Positions 48,720 to 59,704 of a DNA stretch of 64,000 nucleotides are shown here, piece after piece (position 1 is the stretch's first letter; each line of letters begins with the position of its first letter). Origin of the DNA: Annona cherimola (Eukaryota; Streptophyta; Magnoliopsida; Magnoliales; Annonaceae). The notes beneath the pieces are model-generated. The model made no database searches. It was not told where the DNA came from and was given only the letters and a program-made list of their open reading frames with translations. The stretch is taken from assembly GCA_030490835.1 (NCBI GenBank), contig CM059973.1, forward strand, positions 55,060,008 through 55,124,007, read 5' to 3'. Both the position numbers and the translations under genes were made by a program.

Positions 48720-50661
48720 TTAGGTGAGCTCAATCATTCCCATGTTATTTCTAATTTTATAGAATGCTTCTCTTGCTAGGGGTTTAGTAAAAATATCTGC
48801 AACTTGATCCTCAGTTCTAACAAATTCCAAACATATGTCATGATTTTCTACATGTTCTCTAATGAAATGGTGTCTAAGATCTATATGTTTGGTCCTAGAA
48901 TGCAATACAGGATTCTTGGTTAGACAAATGACACTAGTATTATCACATTTGATAGGTATATTTTTAAAATCCATGCCATAGTCCCTAAGTTGCTGTTTCA
49001 TCCAAAGTAATTGGGCACAACAGCTCCTGGCGGCAATGTATTCGGCTTCCGCCGTAGATAGAGCGACACTAGTTTGTTTTCTTGAAAACCATGAAACCAA
49101 CATGCTTCCAAGAAACTGACATGTTCCACTAGTGCTTTTTCTATCTACTTTGTAACCGGCAAAATCCGCATCCGAGTAGCCGAGTAGATCAAAATTAGAG
49201 CCCTTTGGATACCATAGTCCTAAGTTGGTAGTGTCTACTAGATATCTGAAAATTCTCTTTACAGCTACCAAGTGTGATTCTTTTGGGCATGATTGAAATC
49301 TAGAGCACATACACACATTAAACAAAATATCTGGCCTAGAAGCAGTTAAATATAATAAGGAACCTATCATGCTTCTATACAATTTTAAATCAACTACTTT
49401 GCTCTTCTCATCTTTGTCAAGCTTGATTGTAGAGCTCATGGGCGTGTTTGCTCCTTTGCTATTCTCCATGCCAAACTTCTTTAGCATTTCCTTGATATAC
49501 TTGGACTGGTTAATGAAAATTCCTTCATTTAATTGCTTGATTTGCAGTCCAAGGAAGAAGTTTAGCTCTCCCATCATGCTCATCTCAAACTCTTTCTGCA
49601 TAAGCTCAGAAAATTCTTGGCAAAGAGTTTCATTAGTAGCACCAAAAATAATATCATCTACATAAATCTGAATGATCAATATATCCTTTCCATTGTACTT
49701 GATAAACAAAGTGGTGTCTACATTTTCTTTTTGAAAATCATGATCAATCAGAAATTTGCTTAGTCTATCATACCAAGCTCTTGGAGCTTGTTTTAATCCA
49801 TATAATGCTTTGGTTAGCTTGTATACAAATTTAGATTGATCTTTTTCCTCAAATCCAGGTGGTTGTTCTACATACACCTCTTCATTTATATAACCATTCA
49901 GAAATGCACTTTTGACATCCATTTGAAACAATTTAAAGTTCATGTGAGATGCAAAAGCTAGTAAGATGCGAATTGCCTCTAATCTAGCAACCGGGGCATA
50001 GGATTCTTCAAAATCTATTCCTTCTTCTTGTGAGTACCCCTTTGCCACAAGTCTAGCTTTGTTTCTCACTACTAGTCCACTTTCATCTAATTTGTTCCTA
50101 AAGACCCACTTGGTGCCAATAATAGTACAATCATTTGATCTAGGAACAAGGTGCCAAACTTGATTTCTTTCAAATTGATTTAGCTCTTCTTGCATTGCTA
50201 TAATCCAGTTTTCATCATCAAGAGCTTGATCAATGTTAGAAGGTTCAATTTTAGATACAAAAGCATATTGTCCACAAATATTTTGCTTTGACCTTCTAGT
50301 TTTTACACCTTCATACACATTTCCTATAACTTGTTCAATTGGATGTGCATGTTTGAACTTTAGGTCAGTTGGAGGTTTATAAGAGTTGTTACCTTCACTT
50401 ACCCTTTCCTCCATGAATTCCTCTTGCTTTTCCATATGCAGTTTCTCAAGATTGCTTGCTATGTCATCTGCATCACTTAAATCATCCTTTCTTTTGAAAC
50501 AAGGGTTAGTCTCATCAAAAACAACATGTATGGATTCTTCTACAACTTGGTTTCGTTTATTGAAAACTCTATATGCTTTGCTATTTGATGAATAACCAAG
50601 GAATATAGCTTCATCACTTTTAGCATCAAGTTTTCCCAAGTTGGTTTTTCCATTGTTCAAA
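48720..50661 (-). pseudogene. Copia RT and RNase H domain (frame open)
   Basis: About 647 codons open to the stop at 48720. After the integrase tail ([15 protein letters not shown]), the RT shows [32 protein letters not shown] (catalytic Asp), [14 protein letters not shown] and YVDD near codon 356 of the frame opening at 50729. The RNase H shows [19 protein letters not shown] and CDNTSVI, then [15 protein letters not shown]. All expected catalytic residues are visible. It copies element RNA into DNA in virus-like particles. It is listed as a pseudogene only because the polyprotein upstream is broken: an A-run at 50659-50663 (T-run on the sense strand) seems to have one extra base, separating this frame from integrase. 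Confidence 0.92.
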
Positions 50662-50663
50662 AA

Positions 50664-51795
50664 CATAACATGTGCATCCAAAAGTATGAAAATAAGATAT
50701 GTTTGGTTTCTTTCCTTTCCATAGCTCATATGGGGTCTTTTTCAAGATTGCTCTAATGGTAACTCGATTCAATACATGACAAGCTATACTTACAGCTTCA
50801 CCCCAAAACTTCTTAGATAATTTGCTCTCATTTAGCATAGTTCTAGCCATCTCTTGTATAGTTCTATTTTTCCTCTCCACTACTCCATTTTGTTGTGGAG
50901 TTCTTGGTGCAGAAAATGTGTGATGAATTCTTTTTTCATTACATAGTTCTATGAATCGTTTGTTCTCAAATTCACCACCATGGTCACTCCTTATAGATAT
51001 AATGGTACTTTGTTTTTCATTTTCCACCAAGTTTACAAAAGTTTCAAACATAGAGAAGGCTTCGTCTTTACTAGCTAAGAGAATTATCCATGTAAATCTT
51101 GAAAAATCATCAACTATGACAAACACATATTTCTTTCCACCAATGGTTAAAATGTCGGATGGCCCATATAGATCCATGTGTAGCAATTCAAGTGGCCTTG
51201 TGGTGGAAATCTCCTTTTTGGTAGAAAAAGACATCTTTGGTTGTTTAGATAATTGACATGCCTTACATATTTTGTCTTTGTCATATTTCAATTTAGGCAA
51301 GCCTTTCACCAAATTCTTTTTCCATAGGCTTTTTATGTTTCTCATATTTATGTGTCCAAGCCTTTTATGCCAAACCCATGGATCATTATCAATGGCCATT
51401 AGACATTGACCATTTAGTTCATCAAGTGAAACCAAATATACATTTCCATGTCTTTTTCCACTAAACATGATATGTTCTCCATCAAATACATTACATATAG
51501 ATGATTCAAACACAACTTTATATCCTTTATCACATAATTGGCTAATGCTCATTAAGTTATGCTTGAGTCCTTCAACAAACAAAACATCCTCAATGCATGC
51601 ATTTGAGATACTATAAATATTTTCTTTACCTTTTATTTTACCTTTCTCATTATTTCCAAAGGCAACCGTTCCATCGTTGCAAGGCTTAAGTTTATGGAAT
51701 AAACTCCTTTCTCCGGTCATGTGCCTTGAACAACCGCTATCCATGAACCATACATTGTTTGCCTTTGCCTTCAAACAAATCTGAAAAGTAAACAA
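50664..51795 (-). pseudogene. Copia protease and integrase (frame-isolated)
   Basis: Protease active site VWFMDSGCSRHMTG lies near codons 15-28 of the frame from 51795. Integrase follows: zinc finger WHKRLGH ... CKAC (His143, His148, Cys177, Cys180) and a DDE core, HMDLYGP (Asp208), RSDHGGEF (Asp271) and NGVVERKN (Glu307). There are 35 residues between the last two, the standard DD35E spacing. It inserts the cDNA, giving 5-bp TSDs like those seen here. The frame is separated from gag by a stop at 51805-51803 with a shift of one base, and from RT by the frameshift near 50,660. Catalytic residues are intact. Confidence 0.92.
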
Positions 51796-51802
51796 ATAAT
51801 CC

Positions 51803-52292
51803 TTATCTCTTTGGTACCCATTTTATGGGTCCATTTGGGTTAGTAAAATGATTCAATCTTCGTTGCTCTACCTTAGAAAGCCCAAATCTCGTGTTCCTTG
51901 GAACCCAAACTAATCTTGCACCATGGTCATATAATTTCTTGAAGTTACATTTATAGGCTTTATGACCCATCTTGTTGCAAAAGTTACAAGCCATTGGTAA
52001 TCTAGGAGTAGGCCTCCAAGTATATTTTGGTTCAAGTGTTGGCCTTTTAGTCCACACAACATTTTTCCTTTGTGGCTTGAATGTAGGTGCAGTATTTGTT
52101 TGATATTTTCCATGTATTGGCACATTTGATTTACCACTTTCTTTTTGCTCAAATGTATTGTATCCAAGACCTCTTCTATCTGTTTGTGAGGTCATATTCA
52201 AGAACATCTTCACATTTTCACCGGGATTAGAGAACTTTGCTAATGATTCATTTAAGGATTCGTTCTCCTTTTTCAGTTTCTCAACTTCTTTC
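51803..52292 (-). pseudogene. Copia gag, C-terminal part
   Basis: Continues gag on the far side of the solo LTR. A Lys/Glu-rich coiled-coil-like start is followed by a basic stretch and a CX2CX4HX4C knuckle, CNFCNKMGHKAYKC, and ends NGPIKWVPKR before the stop at 51805-51803. In related Copia elements the KWVPK phrase marks the gag end, just before protease. With the N-terminal piece, this gag has two knuckles. The frame runs without shift into 53,942 and beyond if the insertion and one TSD copy are discounted. Confidence 0.85.
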
Positions 52293-53936
52293 TGTTGGGT
52301 CCCGAATAGATGGCAAAACCTAAGAGGGGAGGGGTGAATTGGGTTCTTAAAAATTTCTTTGGTAACTTAAAAACTTAACCCCTTGTAGAATTAATCCCCT
52401 TGAATGAAGAAACTGAATAGAAAGCAAAGTAATAAAGAGAGCAGAAATAAAAGCAAGTAGACAAGGATTTTATAGTGGTTCGGGCAACCTCCCTACTCCA
52501 CTCTTCCAAGCTCACACTCCTTGTGACTTGGGTTCCACTATCGTATTCTGCGAATACAACTAGAGCCTCTTGCTCTCTTCTAGATTCTAGCTCTAGGGGG
52601 CATATACAACCAGAGCCTCTTGCTCTCTTCTAGATTCTAGCTCTAGGGGGCATCAAACACTTAGCACAAGTAGGTGATGAGTCACACTCCAATCACACAC
52701 TACTTTGCTACCTCTTGATCTTAGCTACGCAAGCTAAATCAAGTTCAACACAAACAAGTAAACAATAAAAGTAAACTACACTTTACAGGTGTGTAGAAAC
52801 GATTTAGCGCAGGGAAGAACTTGTAGATGATGGCTTTGAAATTTCTGAATGTAGCTCTTGCAACTTGAAGCACAATTCTTCCTCTCTTGATTGGCTTGAT
52901 CACTTTAATGCTCTTGTAGATAGGAGTTATGCTCACTTAATGTTTTTCAACTACTTCCCTCGTCCACCATGAATGCTATTTATAATTTTGGAGGGAATCC
53001 GAACGTTAGAAGGTAGGTGGCGCGCATTTAATGCGCCAACGTTCGAATTAATTCCGACCGTTGCGACCCAAGTCGTAGGTGGAGTCGACTTCGGGTGCGA
53101 CTTCACCCAAGTCGCAGATGAAGTCGACTTCGGGTGCGACTTCGCGAACTTCGGTCTTCAGTTTCAACGCTGGAAGGTTTCGCCCACTTGAAGTCGATCA
53201 TGAAGTCGACTTGGCTTTGCGACTTCACTCAAGTCTCAGATGGGGTCGACTTGGCCTTGCGACTTCACTGTCATGATGTTCTTGAACATTTGTGAATCTT
53301 GAAAATCTTGACTTTGATTCATCTTGAATCTTGACTCATGTAATCTTAGATATCTTCTTGATTTGAATGATTGAGTTTATGCTTCTTGCTTGTACTTGGA
53401 TTTGTCTTCAAATGTTTCAGCTTGAGTATCTATGTTGCCTTGATCTTCATCTTCATTTAGTTTGGCTTGAAATCAAGTAATCCAGAACTTGTCATTTGAA
53501 GTTTTCCGTCTGCCTGAGCGAAGTCGATGTCTGAGTCGACTTCGGCTGCGACTTCACCTCAAGTCGCACGTGGAGTCGACTTGGGGTGCGACTTCGGCAT
53601 TCTGCTGTTTCGAATTCAACTCTGGAAGGATTTGCTCGACTGAAGTCGATGGTGAGGTCGACTTCGTTTGCGACTTGGCTACCCAAGTCGCAGGTGGAGT
53701 CGACTTGGCCTGCGACTTCACCTTCCCTTCTTCCGTTTTCAACTCTAGACAGTTCTGCATGTTTGAAGTCGATCTTGGAGTCGACTTGGGGAACGACTTG
53801 GCCTTCCAATCTTGATTTTCTTCAAATGTATATTCTTTAAGACATTTCACAAACTTGTTAGTAGCCAAGACTTTCTCAAATTGATTTGTTAATCATCAAA
53901 ACATAGATTTAGCTAGTTTTCCTCATGTTTCCAACA
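52293..53936 (-). mobile_element. Solo LTR of the same Copia family, inserted in gag
   Basis: 1,644 bp, TGTTGGG...CCAACA, with a perfect TSD CTTTC (52288-52292 and 53937-53941). Clearly related to the 1,661-bp LTRs but with many differences, including a 50-bp tandem duplication (AGAGCCTCT at 52562 and 52612). It carries the same GTCGAC cluster (about 53,070-53,800). Same orientation as the host element. It arose by insertion of a full element followed by LTR-LTR recombination. Confidence 0.94.
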
Positions 53937-53941
53937 CTTTC

Positions 53942-55296
53942 AACAACAATTCATTTTCTTCTTTCAATTTTGTTGACATTTCAGCTAGTTTTCCATTTTC
54001 AATGATAACAAAGTTACATTGTTTTCTTTTTAATGTCAACTTGTTTCCTAGCTTTTTGATTTCCCCATACAATGAATCATATACAATTTGTAGTTCATCT
54101 AATTCGGCACATTTGAGGCAATCATGAAAAGAAGAATAACTTGATTGAGAATAAGGTTTGGAAGTTACCTCTTCACTTTCTGTGTATTTTGTTGAGGTAG
54201 ATTGATCTTCCAAAACTTCCGTCGTGTTCAAGCATAGCAGTTCTTCTTCTTGTTCGATTTGTGCTACGCAGCATATTCTTGCGCAATTTGCTGCCTCGTT
54301 CTCATCGGTTGAAGAGCTGCATGTTGATGACGTCTCCTCATTGACGTACATGCCTCTTCCCTTTGACCTTTGATATCTTCTGCCTTCATGATTTTCCTTT
54401 GGCCTTTCTTCCGGTGTAGGACATTGGGTTTGCATATGTCCTATGCCCCCGCATCTATAGCATTTGATTGGTTCTTTCTTTTTCTCTCTGAAATTTCTGT
54501 CTTTGAAGTTTCTGAAATTTCCGCCTTTTCTCACAAATTTTCTGAATCGTTTTGTGAGTAGGGCCATCTCGTCATCGTTTTGAGAGGATGAGGTGTCATC
54601 CGTGTCTTGTGTAGCTTTCAAGGCAATTGCTCTTTTGCCTTTGTGTTGATCCTCATTCCTTTTCTTAATTAGCTCATGTGACATGAGTGAGCTAATAAGA
54701 TCTTCAAGCTTCAATGTGTTGAGGTCTTTGGCTTCTTCAATTGCCGTTATCTTTGGAGTCCATGAATTCGGTAGAGCTCTCAATATCTTCATAACCTGCT
54801 CGGATTCAGAAATAGCTTTTCCAAGACCCTTTAGAGCATTAGTAGTTTTAGAAAATCTCGCAAACATTTCAGAAATATTTTCAGTATCTAGCATTCTGAA
54901 ATTTTCAAACTCTCCAATCAAAATGTTTCTTCTAGTCCCTTGGACTTGGGAGGTTCCTTCATAAATAGATGTTAGAGTATCTCATATCTCTTTTGCAGTC
55001 AAACAAGAAGATACTCTATCATACTCCGAAGCCGTAAGAGCACAAAATAAAGAATTCATTGCCTTGGCATTGCTCTTGACGGTTCTAACTTCCTCTTCGG
55101 TCCATTTGGAAGCTCTGTCATCGGTAGGCAAAATCACACCATCTTGGATAGCAATCCAAGAATCCATATCGGTAGCCATGATGAGTTGCTTCATACGAAG
55201 CTTCCAATAGCCAAAGTTGTTCCCATCAAACAAGGGTGGCCTTGTGAATGATTGGCCTTCAGCAAAAGCGGGAACGGAAGTGGATTTGGATGCCAT
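53942..55296 (-). pseudogene. Copia gag, N-terminal part
   Basis: Starts at ATG 55296 (MASKSTSVPAFAEGQ), 35 bases past the PBS. The FDGNNFGYWKLRMKQLI phrase is the DUF4219-type start of plant Copia gag, and the capsid (UBN2-like) part follows. A knuckle, CYRCGGIGHMQTQC, sits at about 54,465-54,424. An in-frame TGA at 54984-54982 lies where family members have Trp (EI-W-DTL), a G-to-A change. The frame is otherwise open to the solo-LTR insertion at 53,941. The product would form the particle shell. Confidence 0.9.
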
Positions 55297-55330
55297 AAGG
55301 TTGGATCTCTTTGGTTCAATTCAAAGACCT

Positions 55331-55342
55331 GCTCTGATACCA
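55331..55342 (-). other. Copia primer-binding site (initiator Met)
   Basis: Minus strand TGGTATCAGAGC, 2 bp from the LTR end. Confidence 0.95.
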
Positions 55343-55977
55343 CTTGTTGGGTCCCGAATTGATGGCAAAACCCAAGAGGGGAGGGGTGAATTGGGTTCTT
55401 AAAAAATTTTCAACTTAAACAAAAACTTTACCCCGGATTAATCTAGTCCCCTTGAATGAAGAAACAGAATGGAAAGCAAAGTAATGTAGAGAGCAGAAAT
55501 AAAAGCAAGTAGACAAGAATTTTTATAGTGGTTCGGGCAACCTCCCTACTTCACTCTTCCAAGCTCACACACCTTGTGACTTGGGTTCCACTATTGTATT
55601 CTCTCAATACAATTAGAGCCTCTTGCTCTCTTCTAGATTCTAGCTCTAGGGGGCATCAAACACTTAGCACAAGTAGGTGATGAGTCACACTCCAATCACA
55701 CACTACTTTGCTACCACTTGATCTTAACTACGCAAGCTAAATCAAGTTCAACACAAACAAGTAAACAATAAAAGTAAACTACACTTTACAGGTGTGTAGA
55801 AACGATTTAGCGCAGGGAAGAACTTGTAGATGATGGCTTTGAAGTTTCTGAATGTAGCTCTTGCAACTTGAAGCACAATTCTTCCTCCTTGAGTGATTTG
55901 ATCTCTTTGAAGCTCTTATGGATATGAGTTATGCTCACTTAATGGTCCTCTTCTTGCTCCCTCGTTCACAATGAGTT

Positions 55978-55986
55978 CTATTTATA
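55978..55986 (-). promoter_or_regulatory. Copia LTR TATA box
   Basis: TATAAATAG on the minus strand, directly downstream of the U3 palindrome cluster. The leader would start some 25-35 bases further on. Confidence 0.7.
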
Positions 55987-56040
55987 ATCTTGGAGGGAAT
56001 CCGAACGTTAGAGGGTTGGTGTCGAAAATAAATCCGACCG

Positions 56041-56890
56041 TTGCGACCCAAGTCGCATGTGGAGTCGACTTCGGGTGCGACTTCACCCAAGTCGCAGATG
56101 GAGTCGACTTCGGGTGCGACTTCGCTTCTCCGTCGCAACTTCAAGTTCCAGAATAGGTCGACTTGGGTTCTCGACTTGACCCAAGTCGCAGGTGAAGTCG
56201 ACTTCGGGTGCGACTTCACCTCGGCAGTTTGCTTTATGAACTTGAATAATTTCGAGATGCTTTGTCTCATCATGCCTTTGCTTCTTTTGTGTTTTTCATG
56301 TCTTGAATCATTGAGTCTTGCTTTCATTAGCTCCATGATTTGCAATCCTTAGAAGCTTGACTTTGCTTCTTCTTGGTTTTGCTTGATACTTTGAATTATT
56401 GGAGAACTTGCTTGCTTTGGAGACTTGAATGTTTGAAGCAAGCTTATGTCTTTTGCCTTTGATTTGATAGATTTGTTCTTCATTTTGAGTCCTTGGACTT
56501 GATAGGCTTGACTTGATCTTGATCATGCTTGAAGCTTTTGAGCCTAGAGTGAAGAAGTCCTTTGAATGATTTGAAACTGCAGCTTTGATCTTTGACAAAC
56601 TCAAGTCGCGCTTGGGGTCGACTTCGTCCCCGACTTCACCTAAGTCGCACATGGAGTCGACTTGGCCTGCGACTTGGCAGCTCCGTGTCCCAACTTTCAG
56701 CTCTGGAAGAAATTGCACGACTGAAGTCGATAGCGAGGTCGACTTCGTCTGCGACTTGGCTACCCAAGTCGCATGTGGAGTCGACTTGACCCGCGACTTC
56801 ACTTGGTCTTCTTCCCATTTCAGCTCTGGACGTTCTGCATGTTTGAAGTCGATCTTGGAGTCGACTTGGGGATCGACTTGGCCTTCCTAA
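56041..56890. repeat. U3 cluster of GTCGAC-centred palindromes
   Basis: Nine GTCGACTT copies (for example near 56,063, 56,103, 56,157, 56,207, 56,617, 56,655, 56,738, 56,778 and 56,859). Most are framed by AAGTCGCA on one side and TGCGACTT on the other, giving hairpins with an 8-bp stem. Adjacent units are spaced about 39-40 bp. CG-rich against an AT-rich background. Present in all four family LTRs in the window. Confidence 0.88.
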
Positions 56891-57010
56891 CTTGATTTTC
56901 TTCAAATGTATATTCCTTAAACATTTCACAAACTTGTTAGTAGCCAAGACATACTCAAATTGATTTGTTAATCATCAAAATATGGATTTAGCTATATTTC
57001 CAACAGTAAG

Positions 57011-57606
57011 ATGATTTAGCTGCTAGATTCATGTTTGGAAAAGGTGAATCTAGGCAAGGTTCATGTGTAAGGCATAAGTTTCTCACTTGGATAAGGAGAA
57101 ATGTTGGAATCGATAGGAATATACCACTAAATCCTATGTAGTCATGAGCAAGTTATGTGCAAATCTATCTCATCACATTCGCTAGCATGGGAACATAACA
57201 ATTGAGTGTTGAGAGATTAGCTTTACTTATGTTGGAAAACATATATAAAAATTTATGAACTTGGATTAGTAAATTCCTACACAACTGAGTAAGTAGGAGC
57301 CAAATTAATATAGTTTAGAATCAAGGACTCCCAACTATCCCATCCACTAATCCTACCTTACAAATCCCTGTCAAAATTCTGCTCATCCACTAGTCTTTAT
57401 CTCATTCCCTTTATTTTCAATGCACATTCATTCAACAATCATTAAAAAAATTCTCTATTCATCAAAGGCAATTGAAGTATTAAGACATACTTAGTTTAGA
57501 CCAAATTTCTCATGAGAACGACACTCTACTCATTCTATATTACTTGAACGACACGTATACTTGCGTGAAAATGGGCATTTTAATTAGATATACACGCAGC
57601 TCGTCA
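57011..57606 (+). repeat. Gypsy 5' LTR, right part
   Basis: Resumes after the Copia TSD and ends CGTCA at 57,606, seven bases before the PBS. The LTR opens with TG at 45,664. Confidence 0.85.
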
Positions 57607-57612
57607 AGTTTT

Positions 57613-57630
57613 TAGTGTCGTTGCCGAGGA
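57613..57630 (+). other. Gypsy primer-binding site, Asp-tRNA type, with transitions
   Basis: TAGTGTCGTTGCCGAGGA, compared with TGGCGCCGTTGCCGGGGA: four differences, all C-to-T or G-to-A. Confidence 0.82.
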
Positions 57631-57772
57631 ACTTTGGTACTAGCTTATTATTCTGTCATTCATATTGCCTTTTTGTACAAATTTATAAATATATTCAATT
57701 GTGTATATCCTTTAGTTCTATATTTTATTTTAGTATAGTTGAATTGCTCTTTGCAGGGCTTATTACTTTTGC

Positions 57773-59690
57773 ATGTACCGAGGTAGGGCTGAAAAGGATA
57801 AAATTATACCATTCGATCCTGAGCCAAAGAGAACATATCTGAGAAGGCGTCGTAGGAGCAGAGAAGCTATAAATTAACATATTCAAATGGAGCACGTAGG
57901 AGGTCGAGATGAAAATCTTAATGCAAATCAACAAGGGAACCAACAAGTTGAGGTCCCACTTCATCCACAACACGATGATTTGGACCAGCCTATTTGGGAT
58001 CTCATTACAATAGGGAAAAATGCAGAGCAAACCAGCAACCAACCTCCTCCTATCGACACCACAACTTCGAGATTAAGCCTGTGGTTTTTCAGATGCTCCA
58101 ATCTATAGGGTAGTTTGGGGGTTTGCCTTCAGAAGATCCACATCGACACCTTCAAAATTTTCTGCAAATTATGAATACATTCAAACAGCATGGAGTCTAA
58201 GATGAAATTATGAGGCCGAGAAATTTTCCATTTTCCTTGAGAGACAAAGCATCGGAGTCGTTGGACTCATTATCACCCAACTCTGTCAGCACGTGTAACG
58301 ACTTGGCGCAGAAATTTCTTAAAAAATATTTTCCTCCTGCCAAGTTAGCCAAGCTCAGAATGGATATAGTTTCATTCAAACAACATGAAGAGACTCTATC
58401 GGAGGCATGGGATTGATTCAAGGACTTACTTCGTAAATTTCCTCATCATGAATTTCAGCCATGGATACGAATCCAGATATTTTATAATGGTCTCCAAGAT
58501 TCTACTCGTCGTATGGTAGATTCTTTGCCGAATCGATCATTGCTGAGGAAGAGTTATCAAGAATCTTATGCTCCACTGGAGAACATGGTAACCAATACAT
58601 ATCAACTGCCTTCTGAAAAAAGCTGAAGTGGAGGTCTACTTCAACTGGACGCAGTCTCATCCATTAAAGCCCACATCGATGCTCTGTCCAGGCAAATTCA
58701 GAATTTATCAAAGTCAGCCAATGTTAATACAGTAGGGACTTCCACATCATCGTCATCATCAGCAGAATATTACACTTGGTGTGGGGAATTTAGTCACCCA
58801 TGTGATCGATGTGACTCCAATCTGGAGTTAGTTAATTACATGGGCAACTTCCAGAGAAATCAAACCAATCCTTATGCTAACACTTATAATCAAGGATGGA
58901 GAAATCATCCTCATTTCTCTTGGAACAACCAAGCTAGGCCAAATTATCCGCCAAAATTCTCACAGCCCCAGCAGTAACAACCAGCAAGACCAGTTCAACT
59001 CACTCCACCCACTCCACCTTCTCGAGAAGAAAAGAAGTCAGATCTGGGGTGTGTTTGGCAATGTGTAAAAAATTTCAAGTTAAAACTTTTCAATCTAAAA
59101 CTTTTCACTCTCTACAACTATCATATTTTTTAATTATTTTTTCACATTTTCCTATACAACTACCTTACTTTTCAATCATTTCTACACAACTAACCTATCT
59201 ATTTTAACTTTATCTTCTTTCCTCTTCATCATTACTCCTATCATATCACATCATTTGACAACTTTTACTCTCTAAAACTATTCATCAAAAGTTTTATCCA
59301 TTCCCAAACACATTCCTAAAAACCTGTTCATGCGGTTCATGCAATCCCAGATCACCGCAAATAGAAACTTGGAAGCTCAGATAAGCCAACTTGCCTCAGC
59401 TATAAATAGTCGCCCCCAAGGCACATTGCCGATCGACATTGAACAAAATCTGAAAGGAAAAGGCAAGTAGCAAGTGCAAGCAGTCACTCTACAGAGTGGT
59501 AGGCAACATCCCGAAGTAACTCAGCCAGAAGCAGTAATTGGAGCCGCTAATCCCTCTCTGTATCAGTCACAAGAAGCAAAGGAGGAATTAAATGAAATGG
59601 CGCAAAAGCAAACAGAGGATATAACTGCCACTATTCAAAGGCCCCTCCCTCCATTTCCACAAAGACTTGAAAAGAATAAGAAGAAGGGCT
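57773..59690 (+). pseudogene. Gypsy gag (broken, MITE-interrupted)
   Basis: ATG 57773 opens with IIPFDPEPKRTYLRRR, the family's usual gag start, but stops after 34 codons (TAA near 57,875). The Retrotrans_gag domain is readable at 58,210-58,620 (SLDSLSPNSVSTCNDLAQKF, FPPAKLAKLRMDIVSFKQ, then FKDLLRKFPHHEFQPW), with stops near 58,414 and 58,624. A Pro/Gln/Asn-rich region follows. A Tourist MITE (59,047-59,315) lies before NLEAQISQLASAINSRPQG and the VTLQSG block (59,370-59,510). It would form the capsid. The frame needs several corrections and is not translatable as a whole. Confidence 0.82.
59047..59315 (+). mobile_element. Tourist-like MITE inside Gypsy gag, 269 bp
   Basis: Ends GGGTGTGTTTGGCAATG and (reverse complement) GAATGTGTTTGGGAATGG. 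Flanking triplets CTG/CTA look like a 3-bp TSD with one change. Interior as in the copies at 41,547 and 43,942. Confidence 0.85.
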
Positions 59691-59704
59691 AGTTCAAAAA
59701 AATT

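Larger units (their letters stand above)
46554..57005 (-). mobile_element. Sirevirus-like Ty1/Copia retrotransposon, complete structure
   Basis: 10,452 bp with a TSD GTAAG (46549-46553 and 57006-57010). LTRs of 1,661 bp each are at 46,554-48,214 and 55,345-57,005. They align without gaps, and I see one difference (T at 47,954, C at 56,745). Minus-strand order: 5' LTR, iMet PBS, gag, protease, integrase, RT-RNase H, PPT, 3' LTR. RT-RNase H sequence, long LTRs, palindrome clusters in U3 and multiple PPT copies point to Sireviruses (SIRE/Maximus); the lineage is inferred. A solo LTR of its own family sits in gag. Confidence 0.95.
55345..57005 (-). repeat. Copia 5' LTR
   Basis: 1,661 bp. On the minus strand U3 comes first (57,005 down to about 55,990) and contains the palindrome cluster. 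A TATA box TATAAATAG lies at 55986-55978, with R/U5 after it. It is the element's promoter. Confidence 0.95.

Noticed and set aside
56041..56890. Regularly spaced palindromic repeats resembling a CRISPR array
   Set aside because: Plant nuclear DNA inside an LTR. Spacers are not unique, repeats vary, and there is no cas context.
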